Below, piece after piece: positions 47,901 to 60,204 of a stretch of 64,000 bases of DNA. Made by a program: the position numbers and the translations under genes. The notes below the pieces were generated by a model. It was not told the origin of the DNA and did not search any database. It saw only the letters and a list, made by a program, of their open reading frames with translations. Numbering within the stretch: the first letter of the stretch is position 1; each line of letters begins with the position of its first letter. This DNA comes from Tigriopus japonicus (taxonomy: Eukaryota; Arthropoda; Copepoda; Harpacticoida; Harpacticidae), in contig CM021322.1 in NCBI GenBank assembly GCA_010645155.1, forward strand, positions 10,951,474-11,015,473, read 5' to 3'.

Positions 47901-50900
47901 ATTGGCCAAAGACATGTGAAGCTATCAAAGAAATTGGATTCGAGCTGGCAGATAGGAACGAAACATGTCCCTTACCCTTAAATCATGGAAAGCAACGAGA
48001 AAGCGTCTCCGTATCTTGGTGATACAAAGGGAGTAGGAAACTGAATTAAATAGCGCTCCCTTGGCAAAAGATGTTTTCCCATTTGATAGAATAAAGCAAT
48101 AACTTAATGTCATGTATTCTCTAAAATTATCGTCGAAATTGGGCATTTCTATGTTGAAAAGCAAGACAAATTGGAATACACGGGCGAAAATTCAGATTTG
48201 TAGCTGAAAGTAGTGGCAAGATCTCTCCACAGACCAAGATTACAATATCTCTCTAGACGGATTGCAAGCTCGCAAACGCAAACTTTTTTACCATTTGTTC
48301 CGAAAATTCACGAGCAGGGATCCTCCAGAATTTATGGTAGCAAAGCCCTCTCTTGAGAGCTAAAGGATGCTTGATCATTCTGAAACAAACCCATCCGTTC
48401 TAGTCCTTATCCCTGAGATATTTGATCCACTTTGCCGCAAAGTATCTTACTTCAAAGCAATAATTTAAAGAAATATTATTTGCTTTGATGTCTTTGACAT
48501 TCTCACTTTTCTCACTTTGGATCTATCCCTATCAACTACTCAGAGTGTTTCTATTACTTTTAAGTATAGCACCTTTGTTACTGAATGTACGAAAGGGAAC
48601 TTGCGTACATAAAGACCTCGTCACCTTTGAGAACGTAGGATGCCCTAGGGAACCAGGTCCGGTTCTATTGAGAGCCAAGCACTTGACATTTTTCCCTCCC
48701 TACTTCTTCTACCTGTCTGTCCTCGACCCTTTTTGTCCCGAAAAAGACCTGAAGGCATGGAGAGGGCCACAGACTTGTTGGTTATGCTCATATCCATCCC
48801 ACAGATTGAACATGTGTAGATAGTGACATGTCTCGTTTCAAACACTTCCCCAAGGACACGGCCCGATTACCAAGTTACCACCCATTGACAGCCAAAGACT
48901 TGCGTCCCAAGCCAGTCACCAGGGGGTGCATTTATTTACCCACTCCTGTGAATGGGATGAAGAGGATCCATTTGAGCTAGAGTTTTGTTATTGGAGCTCC
49001 AGAAATTGTTCCAAGTCAGACCTTAGACAGACGGAGAGACAGATGGATATACTCACACACGCTCACACGCAAATGCTGACGTACGAGTTGATCAAAACTT
49101 GGAAAGCCATCTCTCATCTTTCTTTGCATGTGAGTGATCTCGTCTCCACTTTTCGGTCGTTTGATTGACACTTCAAGGAAAGTTGAGCGGTCTCCTTAGC
49201 AGTATTTGGAAATGGTAGGCCTTGGAGTGGAACCCTGTCGTTTTCTAGTGAACAAAAGATGAGGCCTGCTTTGCATGGCTTCCTCCAACCCTCAATTTGA
49301 AGAGAAAAGGGACCTCAAGTTTCTTTCTCCATTGGAAGTGACCTCACGTCTCTACGCAACTAGTCTTGTTGCCTGTCACTTCACAATCATGCAGATGCAC
49401 ATAATTTCCTTGACTGACTGCCATAGAGTAGCTTCCCCAAGAGAACTGGATTTTCTTTTAACTGCATTGGCCCAATGTTGGACCAACATCTTGTTTGTTT
49501 GTTTTGATGGCGTAAAGCTCATTAGAGGCCTTTGGTCATAGCTAGTCTTCCTTCCAATCCAATTCTAGACGAGCAATCAACTCTCACAATGCAGAAGTCT
49601 GGACCTTCTAGCACCCAGGAAACATTGACTTTTCTATTGATTTGACGTTTTCTGCATTTGGGCTCGTTTACCACCAAATCAGTCTAGAATAAGGGCGTTG
49701 TCGTGAGAAAGTCAAGTCATTTTTCCTTCAGAAATCCAGATGTCCTCGGAAAATTAATCTAGGATTTATTCTGTGATTCCCACTGTGGTGATACAAACAT
49801 TCCCGTATCCACATCCTCTTATCATTATTTTTGCTCTGATCGATGGACTACTTTCAATACTGGCTTGTTCGGCATTTAGACACCTTGTTACACTGTTGGC
49901 TCATTTCTCTTTTCTGAACTTAATTTTGGAAAGAAATAATTGGACACTTTTGGTTCTCCCACATCATCCGTGTTTTTAGAGTTCAGATTACACATCCTCT
50001 TGTCGATCCCAAAATATTGCTTATTAATCGTCCTTAATAGCGGCATCTCCAAAGTTCAACAGGTTATCTGACTGGTTGGAGTTTATCTGAGGCTCGCTTG
50101 GAATGGAGCGTAAAAATAGCCCAATTTGCATGAGAGGATCCATTAAAATTCGAAATCCAAACCATAAAGGCAAGAGTTGGCGACGCAGGTTACTTTGCCT
50201 AAACCACTTTGGTTATTTGTAGGGGTCATCGAGATGATAGAGAGAAATACTTCCACTCCTGTGTTTAGATGAACCCCCATTTCTTCCAATTCGATCCCAC
50301 CAATAAATTTTCGAGGGCACTTTTTCCCTCGCCCAAAACTTTGAATCGCCTCTGGATGGAGTGAGTTTGTTGCCCCGATTTAAAAGTTTCGCCTCTTTCA
50401 TTCTCGCTGGGCCATTTAAGGTCAATGGAGCAAGGAATGGAATCCCGTTCAGATCGCATTGGACGGGATATTCTAGCTTCTTTTTGAAACGAAACAATGC
50501 GGCGTTAAAAACGAATAGGCACCAAAGTCAATGGGGAATAACAGTTCTTTCCTTGATCCCGTCACCCTGACTCTTAGATAAACCAGTGTGACGCCGCTGT
50601 GAAATCCTCAACCCGCCCTTGGGACGAAAGAACAACATTCATGGGTGGATTGGGTAGTTGGAGCAGCTCCTGAGCCGCCAAAATGAGAGGCAACAGCTCG
50701 AGATGAAAAAGGATTTCCCTTGGATTTAGGTCCCGAATGTTGACACAGAGCAAATAGACTTTTTCATCGGCTCTTTCATCGGAAGAGCACCATTGTTGTT
50801 CGAGAGACAGCTGCACTTCATGGGCAAAATCCGGTGCCAGTTGACCAACCACTTTAGACGCCAGTCCTCGACACCATGCTTGTTAGTGGTCCAATGGAGT

Positions 50901-53900
50901 GTTTAACTGAGGCCTTAGAGGCCGTTGAAAAATTGTGCATCTTCTATGTCTTTGCTTATCATTCGAAATGGGGACTGGGCTGATGCTGCCCAAGTTTCAA
51001 GTCATTTGGAGACATATCAAGTCATAATGCCACAAGACAAATCTCCAGGATTTTCGAGCTTAGGAAATCCCCTTCCTCTTTGGAAGATTTTGTTTTATCT
51101 CATCTCAGTCTTTGGTCTTGTTTTGGTGCCAAGATATTCAAAGCCTCCCTGTCAACCTTTCGACTTTTGTTCCGTTCTCGCTTATGCGTGAGACTCGATT
51201 ATTTCTCCATTTCAAAAGATACAACGCATTTTCAAAGTGCGTGTGGAACGCGAAGGTCGTTCTTCTTCTTTTACCCTCGCCCATTGAAGTTTAAAGGCTT
51301 TAAAAGTTTTTAATTGGCTTCTTTAGAGTCGGAGGACACGCTCCAAAGGGCCATCCTTTTTCTTCGGCCTTTGTGGACAAGAACAGAATACCTTTGAGCG
51401 TGGTTTTTAAAAGGAAAGAAACTGGAAACCCTTTCCGCCCAATAATTGACTTTTTGACGTTGTCAACTTGTTAGTTGGGAAAGGAGAGAAAGTTCGCACG
51501 CCATGATTGGTGCTCTATGGATGATAATAGTAGACCCTTCAGATTGAGCGGCTCGGGGGACCATTACCAATGGAAGATAGTGCCTTTTTTTGCCTGGTGT
51601 TCCCTCTTCTTTGCCCATTGGGAGGATCTCTTTGTTCATTGAGGTGGAACCGGGTGGAATGAATTGTTGTTGGTTCCAATCAAGGATCACTGAAAAGACT
51701 CTCCTTGCCGTGAAACCGCTCTTGAGGGGGAATTAAGATCGATAATCCCTTTACTTGGTTATTTAGCACAGATAAGTCGTGATTTTGTTTCTTTTCTTGA
51801 GTTGGGTTCTCATTTTTTGAGGCAGAAGAGTGGTGTCAGGAAAAAGCGGAGGAAATGTGGTGGGAAAGATTTGTTGCATTTTTATGCCCAGGAAGCCTTG
51901 TGGTCGGCTCACTCGGAAATGCAATTGAAATTTATAAGCACATAGTTGGGTCTTAAAGAGCAAACCATGAAAGGGCACCTACAAAAATACACGCATTCGA
52001 TTGGTCGTTTTAGAGAGCGGGTGCAAGATGCTGGCAAACAAAAACAAAACCAGGCTGAGAAAGGTTTTTCCTTCTTTCTCTTGCTTTGTTCCAGAATCAC
52101 AACCTTTTGACCTGTTTCATTTTACATTATTGATCAATGGTTATTCGCCGTTCTACAATTTTCGGCTTTAACCATTTCTAAGGGATTTCCCTCACTTGAC
52201 CTGATTGAATCAATCCACTTTCCAGAAGTTGGATCGCTGATGAAGAATTTCAACCTAGCGTCAAAATGGTAATTTGACGAGTCTCGTAGAACTCGTAATA
52301 CTACCTATGGCAGTGTGTGGTCAACCTCAATAAATAGAAAATAACCGCTCGCTCGTATTCAGTAAATGTTGCAGACCGAAATATGGCCTTGGCTTGAAAA
52401 CTAGCTTGTTTGAAATGAAATTATCCCAGTCCAGCATTTGATTGAGCATTGATCTGCATGTCGAGATTCAACCCGGTTCCTGGGGAGTTCAGACGGCTTT
52501 TCCAACAAAGTTGGTTGATCCTGTCCAGATTTCATCCTAAGCTCCTCTATTCACTCTATTTCCGTGGTGCTTTTGACAGGAGCTCTCATTATTCGGAAGT
52601 CCGTCAAAGTTGGACAAAGTCAACAGAAAGTCGCACAAAGAGCCAACGAACGGCCGAGTGTGACGACTTCCCATAAGTTCCCAGTTCCGTTTTGTGCAAT
52701 GATGATGAGCTTTAGAAAGATCCCTTCCTCTCTTCTGCCGCGTCCGCTTTTGAACCTTCCATTGCTTTAGAAATGGTCGATGCGAAGTTAATAATGATGA
52801 CAATAATGGTTGCCGGCAGCAGAAAATTGATTCCGGGGACTCTTGCCAAGATTGTGCAAGGGTGTAGCTCAGCCAGGGCTTCACTTTAAACATCCACGTT
52901 TAATTGATTGGTCCAATCATTAGCTCGGGAGTTCGCTTTAGACACGAAATTGACTTTTGATGTTGCTCTTCAATTAATATAGATCGAGTAAATAATGACT
53001 AGCTGACGTTTGTTGTGGAAAGTGATGACGTCATTTCAAATGGGCTGAGAAGTTCTAACTTGGCCACCAACAGACCGTTGGATGTCAATTCAGTCTTAAT
53101 GGAAGTGAGAAAGTTGTGAGAAGATCGAGAGAAATTCAATTATAAATCGCGAAGAACAGAGGGAGGGGACTCTCGTCTCTTCCTTTTCCCAAACTCTCTT
53201 GACCAAGTTTCGTTGGTTCTCAGACATTTAACATTTAGACCATGGAATCCAGGGTGAGTCTTTTATTGGGGTGAAAAAGCCCGGTGGTGATCTAATGAAA
53301 GAGTGAAGAGCCGAATGTTTCTCGCCATGACTTGAAACTTGTTCAAAGTGTGTCTAATTTATGCACTTCCAGACTTGTTGAAAATCAGCACATCTCACTG
53401 AGCTCTCCAGTTCGACAATCAATTATCTTTTTGTTTTGAATATGAGTCTTGGGAGCTTTGAGCCGAGCTGCCAGCCCCCTTCCAAAAGATGACGAAGAAA
53501 TGAAACTTCACCCAGAAAAGTCATGACGTGCATATTAATTATCCTGGAGGCAAACACACGGGCAAGTTACGACCTCAGATAGAGAAATACATTGAAACGT
53601 GCTCAAATTAGATTCCCCAGACCTCAACGACAAAATTGAATGTGTTGATTAATGCTACAAAGTGTGCCTTTAAAAAACGGGTTTTGTTTCCTTATTTCAA
53701 ACGCTTTGTTCAGTTTCTTCTTATGGGGCGAAAAACTGAAACGTAGTATGAATGTTTGACAAAACAAATGCACCATTTTTTTGTTTGAGCTCAGATGAAG
53801 AGCCTGATAACAACCTGAAGCATGGGCAAATCAGATGAGAAAACCTATGAGTTAGCAAATATTTCATGGACCAACTTCGTTCCTCGTATTGTGTGAAGTG

Positions 53901-56900
53901 GTATCTCTTGATTGATCCACCGTCTTTTCTCTGATTCGTTACGAGATCTCTATTTATTCTAAATGTGTGCGTCAATGGAACCCGAGTCAGCAAAATCTTG
54001 AGTTCCATTTTTTTGCCACCAAATGCAATGGGTATAATAAAACCTCAATTGTGTCAAGTAAGAGGACGGGTATACATGTATCGACTTTCATTCAAGGATC
54101 AAGTGATGTATTTTTTTCCTGTTTGTTCTCAATTACAGGATGTGGTGTATGCCTTGGCACATGCAACGGGGAAAACGGGTCGTTTCACATTAATAGAACG
54201 ATGGAGGAACAACGAAAGGCTCTTGGCTCCCCAAGAAAACCCACTGAAGGTGAGTGTTCCAATTTTCGAGCGACCGGGGGAATTAGCTGTTTCACGACAT
54301 TGCTCGCTGGGTTATTTCCTACCTCGCACTGCCGTCATTATCACTTGGAAAACATCTCAAATGGTCGAGCATCCGAGAGGCCTTGCTGCTCGTATTTTCT
54401 GCTATCACAAGTGGACGGAAGAGTAGCTCGAGGAAGAAAAAAAACTTTGTTGGCAATGGGTTTTCCGTTTGAGCTCAAAGGAACCACACATGGGTCTGGG
54501 TTTCAGGACCTGAAGAACACCTAAGAAGAAGACATTTGAATAGAGAGTCTTGGATGAAAGTACAAACTTTTTGTTGGCAAATCACACTTCCCGGGTGTGC
54601 GCTTTTGCATTAAATTCCTTCCGATTGCCTAAAGTGTAGCCAAGAAAATGAGGACACAGTGCTTGGCAGTGAAATTAGCATATAACTCCAAAGGGGTCTG
54701 GGGTCTCTGGTTTCAAACCAAGGAGTTTTTTGGTTACTTTCAAAAGTGGCAACTTGGATTACCAACGAACTCTAATTTATGGATCTTGACGTTTTAGGTA
54801 CTTCAAAAGTGGGGTGAATATGCAGCAGACGTCCAGTTCATTCTGCAGCGGTCTGCCTTGGACAGTATGTCGTCCTTGGGTTCCAAGTCGGGGCAGCTTC
54901 CCGTGGCGTCGTTCTCTCCAACCGCAAATCGAAAACCAATGACCAAAGATCATCAACCACAGCAACCGGCAGCGGTTTGGAAACCACCCCCGCCAACCAA
55001 TCCTCGATTATCTCCGGATTCTGGTCGAGGCTCGGATCGCACCGTCGGAAGTGATACTTCCTACAGTGACAAGGAACAGCAGTCTCGTGGTGGGCGAGTG
55101 TCTAGTCAAGGTCATCCGTATTCGGGCTACAATCCGAATGGGGCTTCTTCACAAATGAATGGTTACCGGTATCCCAATGGACCACCCCCAACAACTAATG
55201 GATACCCTCCAGCATACAGGCCACCTCCTCAGCCTGTACCAAGAAACTCTAGTCCAGCCGCATCGTCCTCAGCGTCCGAATTCCCGCCCCCATACCGAAA
55301 CCCCCCTCCGCCACCTCGCTACAGGAATGGAACCAACTATCCGGTGGCTCCAGGAAGTGGTGGCGTCGTTCGGCCTCCACATTATAGCCCTCCTCCAACT
55401 CATCGGAACGCTTTGAGTCGCCATCCTTCGAGGTCCTCATTGATTGGGTCGTCCACAAGAAGTATGAACCAACATGGACTGCCCGCCCCTCCAAATGGAT
55501 CCAGGCCAGTAACTTCGAGGTCTAGCTCCAATATGCATCATCGCCAGAATCAGTACAATAAGGTAGGATTTTGAAAGGGTTTATTGTAGTGTTTGAAGAG
55601 AGAGATATATTTTGCCTGTTTTTTGCACAGGGAATCGCTCCATCGGATCTCCACGAGTTGATGAATCTGGTGTCTGCTCAACAATCCACCCTTTACTCTC
55701 AACAAGCTGAGATCAAACAAGTAAGTTTTAATTTCGTAGTTCTTTGACAAAAAAAAGGTTAGGATATTATTAAAGAGCTTTTTGGTGGAAACATCTAAAC
55801 GTGACACTCTTTAAATGTTCCTTTGGCCAAGCACATATTTTAAGAACCGTGTTACCCTATTTTTTCGAAGACGAAACTTGTATTTTTGAAGTGCTTTCAC
55901 ATATACACCTTAAACTTTCATGGTTATCTTGTCTTGTAACATTTTTTGCACAATCGTTTGTCCATACCTTGCCACAAATAAATCGATCAATAAGGTTTAA
56001 ATTCTTAAGCTATTTTAAAAGACCCTAAATTCATCAGGTGCTTGAAAGCACTTTTTCAATCGACTTCTCCTATGCTTTCAGTGTGACGCCGAAACAACGT
56101 ACCTAGAGAACTTCTATCAACAGCAACAGCATCCTGCGCAGTCTTCGTCGACCTCAAACCTCCGGAATCCATTAGCCATACAAAACGGGACAAGTTTGCC
56201 CTCGTCCATGTCATCGGGTTCCCTCTATCAGCAATCCGAAGGCCAGATTGATTTGGTCCTCTCAGAAGTGCGAAGATTGGAAGAGGTTGCTCAAAGAAAC
56301 GAAGATGAACTCCATGTTCTGAGTGTCGATGGCAACCATCAGCTAATTGGTGGCGGCAAGAAGTTAATGTCCAACTCTAAGGATGATGAGAACCTCATCA
56401 AGAGTGAACTTTCTCATTTGAAACAAAGACTGGCCGGGACGGATCAAGAACTCCAGAAAACCAATTACACTCTTCGGTAAGAATAAACAATTCGTTGTCA
56501 CAAACTTTGGGTTTGGTGACACGTTACGGAGAGGTTTAAACAAGACAAGGAGAAAATATTACTCAATCCTCTTTCTGTTTTCTTTCAGACGCCTTGGCGA
56601 TGAGATGCGGTCAATGTCCATGGAAAAGAATCGCCAACGTGAACAAGAGCTTTCTCAAGAAATAGAGCGACTTCACAATGAGATTAAATTGTTGCAGAGA
56701 AACTCAGAAGAGGGCGCCACTCTCAGTCAACAATTAAGCAAAGAGGTGGGGTTTTCAGTGTGGCGAGAACACCATTTCTTAAGCATGGTATTTAATCAAA
56801 TGCGTTCTTTTATAGGTCAAGGATGTCGAAGATCAGATTTCTCAACGAAAAGCCGAGGTAGAGAAACTGATTAAAGAAATGAGAGATGCCAACATGGAGT

Positions 56901-57413
56901 CATTAGCGATATCACCCCCTGAAGAGTCGAAACAGTTTGTTGAGGGTAAGAACAAATACAATACCATCTTGACCAAATCTAACTCAATTGTTCCATGCAG
57001 CATATCTGAACTATTGCATAGGTAATCGATAACATTTCTCCGCATGGCCATATTTGTATTAGATCATGTGTTGTGTCTTCTACATTGAGTACCTAGCCCA
57101 TGATCATACATCATGCAACTAAGCATTGTTGGAACAGTGCACATATCCCATTTTTGTGCTCATTTATCTTGCATGAATCATCAGTGTCCACAAAAAAAAG
57201 ATCAACCCCACTCCTAACCAGTAATCTACGTAGTGTAGTGACCATGTTTTTGTCATTTTTGTTCTTGTTGAAAATTTCGGTTAATATATTCGAGTTTTTA
57301 TTCCTGTTTTAGGTCCCATGAAACCTGGTTCTCAAAGGAAGATGCTGAGTAGCCCAAGAGCCTTAGAGAGCGCAGTTCCCACCGCTAAAAACCCTCATGG
57401 AGTGTGGGTGTGA
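41895..57413 (+). CDS. RASSF8: RASSF7/8-type Ras-association domain protein (N-terminal RASSF), 606 aa
   Basis: Eight coding exons join in frame: 41895-41966, 54139-54249, 54798-55562, 55631-55720, 56082-56476, 56589-56745, 56816-56945 and 57313-57413 (1821 nt). All introns are GT-AG; the first is 12.2 kb. Residues 1-80 form the N-terminal RA (ubiquitin-like) domain and match RASSF8 almost position for position: [20 protein letters not shown], then [20 protein letters not shown] and [19 protein letters not shown] Pro/Ser/Arg-rich linker (about 85-390) follows, then heptad-rich coiled coils (about 392-420 and 450-560). The end NPHGVWV parallels the NP.G.Y/WV terminus of the vertebrate protein. 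N-terminal RASSFs are adaptors at cell junctions and in growth control, lacking the SARAH domain of other RASSFs; none is seen here. The linker is longer than in vertebrate RASSF8. Confidence 0.94.
41967..54138 (+). other. 12.2-kb intron 1 of the RASSF8-like gene
   Basis: A GT-AG intron (GTAAGC .. AATTACAG). Its sequence is less AT-rich than the transposon island and shows no transposon ends. Simple repeats are limited: an ATC/ATG run at about 43525-43549, CA near 44721-44732 and TTGG/CCAA runs near 44740 and 46975. No nested gene was recognised on either strand among many short frames. Confidence 0.75.
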
Positions 57414-58180
57414 TAGATACCATGTCAATACAGTGGAAATACGTATTGAGGAACCCAAGTGCCTTCGTTTGCTATTGTTATCGTTATCATTCATTGCTGC
57501 CTGCTACAATGAAGAAGACTTTATTCCTAAACCACTCCGTGCCATAAACACCAACTGATGATCATCTCTATTTTTCCTATGAGAAACAAAAAAAATCGAC
57601 GGTTACCCTAGACGAAACGCGGTCTCTCAAATTCTAGGTTACAATTCTTTACTTTATTGAGAAAAAATAATAATGCTCATATTTACCATTATGTTACTTC
57701 GAAATCACCATTAAACATCCCTATCGTCCAAAACGTCTTTTGTTTTTTCATAAGCAAACTATTATAAGAATCAGAATGATGACGAAGTATGTGAAACCAT
57801 CAAACTTTGAGCGGCTATGGAGATGAATAGATATAAAACCGCCTTAGCTCATTGGGTACTTTGTTAACCTGCTTTTTGTCGCATGAATGGACATTCATGA
57901 AATTTGGGAAGGTTCAATGTTGAATTCAATATTCAGTCAAAGAGGAGATGATCTGGAACTCGGATGTTGTTGTTGCCTTCACCTTGCCATGGAAGGTGGA
58001 GTTTAGTCAACCTACAAAACTGGTTTCCAATACGGAATTCGAATCCTGATTCATGCTTAACACTGAGAAAACGGAGTAGGTTAAAAAGGCTTATAATACA
58101 CTTTCAATGGAATTGCCAAACTGATATTCGAACAAGCAAAAGGGAACCAAATTCAATGAAGGTCAAACGAAAATAATCGG

Positions 58181-58186
58181 AATAAA
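58181..58186 (+). terminator. candidate poly(A) signal of the RASSF8-like gene
   Basis: AATAAA about 770 bp after the stop codon at 57413. A weaker AATAAT-like motif lies nearer, at about 57667. Assignment is by motif and position only. Confidence 0.3.
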
Positions 58187-58659
58187 TATACTTTCATCGA
58201 CATAACCTAAGCCTTGATTTTGCCCTCATCACAAATCTCAAAAAAGTATGAATATGAAGTAAGGTTACTGATTTCTCATTCAAACCGCTTTCCATGAGAT
58301 TCATATTCTGAACCGTAAAACATAAGTATGTCTTGCAAGTCCTGGATAAAAAATGTTTCAGATAAATCAATGGAATTAATTCTTATATCTGGGAACCCAC
58401 AACCAACTTCTACAACTATCTTACTTAGCCAACCCATTCACATTTTCCAGTCATTAGTAAAACATTATAGTTGGTTGTTGCAAGTTTTAACATCCTCTTT
58501 GACAAAAAATAATCCCTCCTACTTCGATTTATTCTCCCAGTGTAAAAAAACCCTCTGGTTGAACTAACTCTGAGACTAGAGACTTTGGCATTCGTAAAAC
58601 CTTTCATCGTTGTTGGAAGACAACAAAATCAAAGTGGACGTGTGGCTCGAAACATCGTC

Positions 58660-59670
58660 ATGAAGCAAAATCTGTTCGTATTCGTTGTGCTAGGGATTTG
58701 CATCGGCTCCCAACTTTTCCCCACATCTCAAGCATTATCTTGTTTGCCTTGCCAAGAAAGCCCATGCGAAACTCCAGCCTGTTGTGAAAGTGGGAGTTAC
58801 ATCCCTGGGGTGTGCGGATGTTGCCAAGTTTGTGCCAAAGCTGAAAGTAAAGTCTGTGGAGGACCCTGGCGAACTTCGGGCGTTTGCAACGAAGGTCTAT
58901 CCTGTTATCGGAAATGCGAGTGCAAAACCGTCCAAGACAAAGACTGTATTTTCCCCTTCAAGTACGTATTTACCGTCGCAATGCTTATCATCTGTATCTC
59001 TCAACCTTTCCAATGCAAAAATATTGCACCTTGTAGGTTCAAAGGCCAAGTCTTTGATGCTTGCACGGACTTTGAGAGTACCAATAAACAACTTTGGTGT
59101 GCTACAGAGGTCAATGACTTGGATGAAGTCATTGAAGGGCAATGGGAGGATTGTCAGGAAGGCTGCCCAGGGACGCCATTTGAGTGTGACGAGACACAGT
59201 TGTTCAATATGGAGGGGAAATGTGTCAACCAGACCGAAAGGGCCAGGCTAGAAGCTGACACTAATGGTATTTATAAATCTTAATATTTTCAAACAAAGAT
59301 TTGCCTAGTTGATAATTGAGATGCTACTCTAGTTCGAGCCCCCAAGATTCCTCAACAATTTGACGATGGCGCCCAAAATGCGACTGTGGCACCCTATTGC
59401 TCGGCACCCAAACCTGGAACCGCGGTACCGGTTGAGGAGACTTGTCAATGTGCCAAAGGTGAAGAGTGTCGACCAAGTAATGCTCAGGGCGATGATTCAA
59501 TCGATTTGGAGCTCAAAACATGGTGTTTCTTGGCAAATGTGGCGGATCCCGCTAATCCAACTGAAGATTGTTTTCCCGACGTACAATGGTCCAAATCGGC
59601 TGGCAGATTCTGGTCTAATAAGGCTTGCGAGAAAGATGCCGAAGAGAGCATTTTGTTTTTACCTAGCTAA
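58660..59670 (+). CDS. secreted protein with IGFBP-N and fibronectin type II domains, 289 aa
   Basis: Three exons join in frame: 58660-58961, 59037-59266 and 59333-59670 (870 nt). Introns are 75 and 66 nt, both GT-AG. Residues 1-25 are a signal peptide (MKQNLFVFVVLGICIG..SQA). Residues 28-88 are an IGFBP N-terminal domain with CLPCQESPC and the diagnostic VCGCCQVC motif, then KVCGGPW and GVCNEGLSC. Residues 96-140 match a fibronectin type II module: CIFPFKFKGQVFDACT, LWCAT and WEDC. The module is interrupted by intron 1 exactly after CIFPFK. Residues about 180-289 form a further Cys-containing region (PYCSAPKPGT, CQCAKGEECRPS, TWCFLANV, CFPDVQW) that I do not recognise. In arthropods, single-IGFBP-domain proteins are secreted and linked to immunity or insulin-like signalling; the role here is not known. 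The frame before 58660 has no ATG. Confidence 0.85.
58962..59036 (+). other. 75-nt stop-free intron 1 of the IGFBP/FN2 gene
   Basis: The intron (GTACGT .. TTGTAG) is a multiple of three with no in-frame stop. If retained it would insert 25 mostly hydrophobic residues (YVFTVAMLIICISQPF..) into the FN2 module between CIFPFK and FKGQVF. Removing it restores the FN2 spacing, so splicing is the normal reading. Confidence 0.8.
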
Positions 59671-59877
59671 TTGTTTGATAATTCCTTTTCCGATACTGAT
59701 TCGACAAAAAATCATTTAGAAATGTCAGTTGTTACTCGTTTCTTTATTGGTTGCCCTTAGGAAATATAAAAAGATGGTGGATCAGTCTGTTCTTGACACC
59801 GTGAGAATTGTGGTTTGAATTGCTCAATTTCGATAACAAAGAGATAATAACATAAAAAGTATGTATATTTCCGTTGA

Positions 59878-59883
59878 TTTATT
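59878..59883 (-). terminator. candidate poly(A) signal of the minus-strand lectin-like gene
   Basis: TTTATT on the plus strand reads AATAAA on the minus strand, about 320 bp beyond the stop at 60205. A second TTTATT is at 59743-59748. With the plus-strand signal at 59971 this would make the two 3' UTRs overlap by roughly 100 bp. Confidence 0.35.
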
Positions 59884-59970
59884 TAAAACAGGCAAAGTTG
59901 CATCATTCATTGTAAACTAGCCTCGGCTAATCTTAAAAAAGAATGAAAGTTTTGAAGAAAAAGGACCCAA

Positions 59971-59976
59971 AATAAA
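59971..59976 (+). terminator. candidate poly(A) signal of the IGFBP/FN2 gene
   Basis: AATAAA about 300 bp after the stop codon. It lies within the 534 bp that separates this gene's stop from the stop of the convergent minus-strand gene. Confidence 0.35.
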
Positions 59977-60204
59977 TGCATTACGATTGCTAGTAGAGCT
60001 TTTTCGCAAAAATACTAATCGATTTTTTTTCTGTGCAGTGCGTATGAGTAAAGGTTGAAAGTGCTAGAGGAAGGAAAGCCCCTCTCCCAACAAAAATTTC
60101 AAGGATTGTAATTCTTCAAGTTCTTCTAAAATCTATCCATGAACATTTTTTCTCAATTATTGATATCGCATTCACCAACATAAACTTCTTTAGATTCACC
60201 CCAC

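Noticed and set aside
53965..54524. 150-185-codon frames overlapping RASSF8 exon 2
   Set aside because: Only 54139-54249 matches the RA domain; the surrounding open sequence is intron in chance-open frames.
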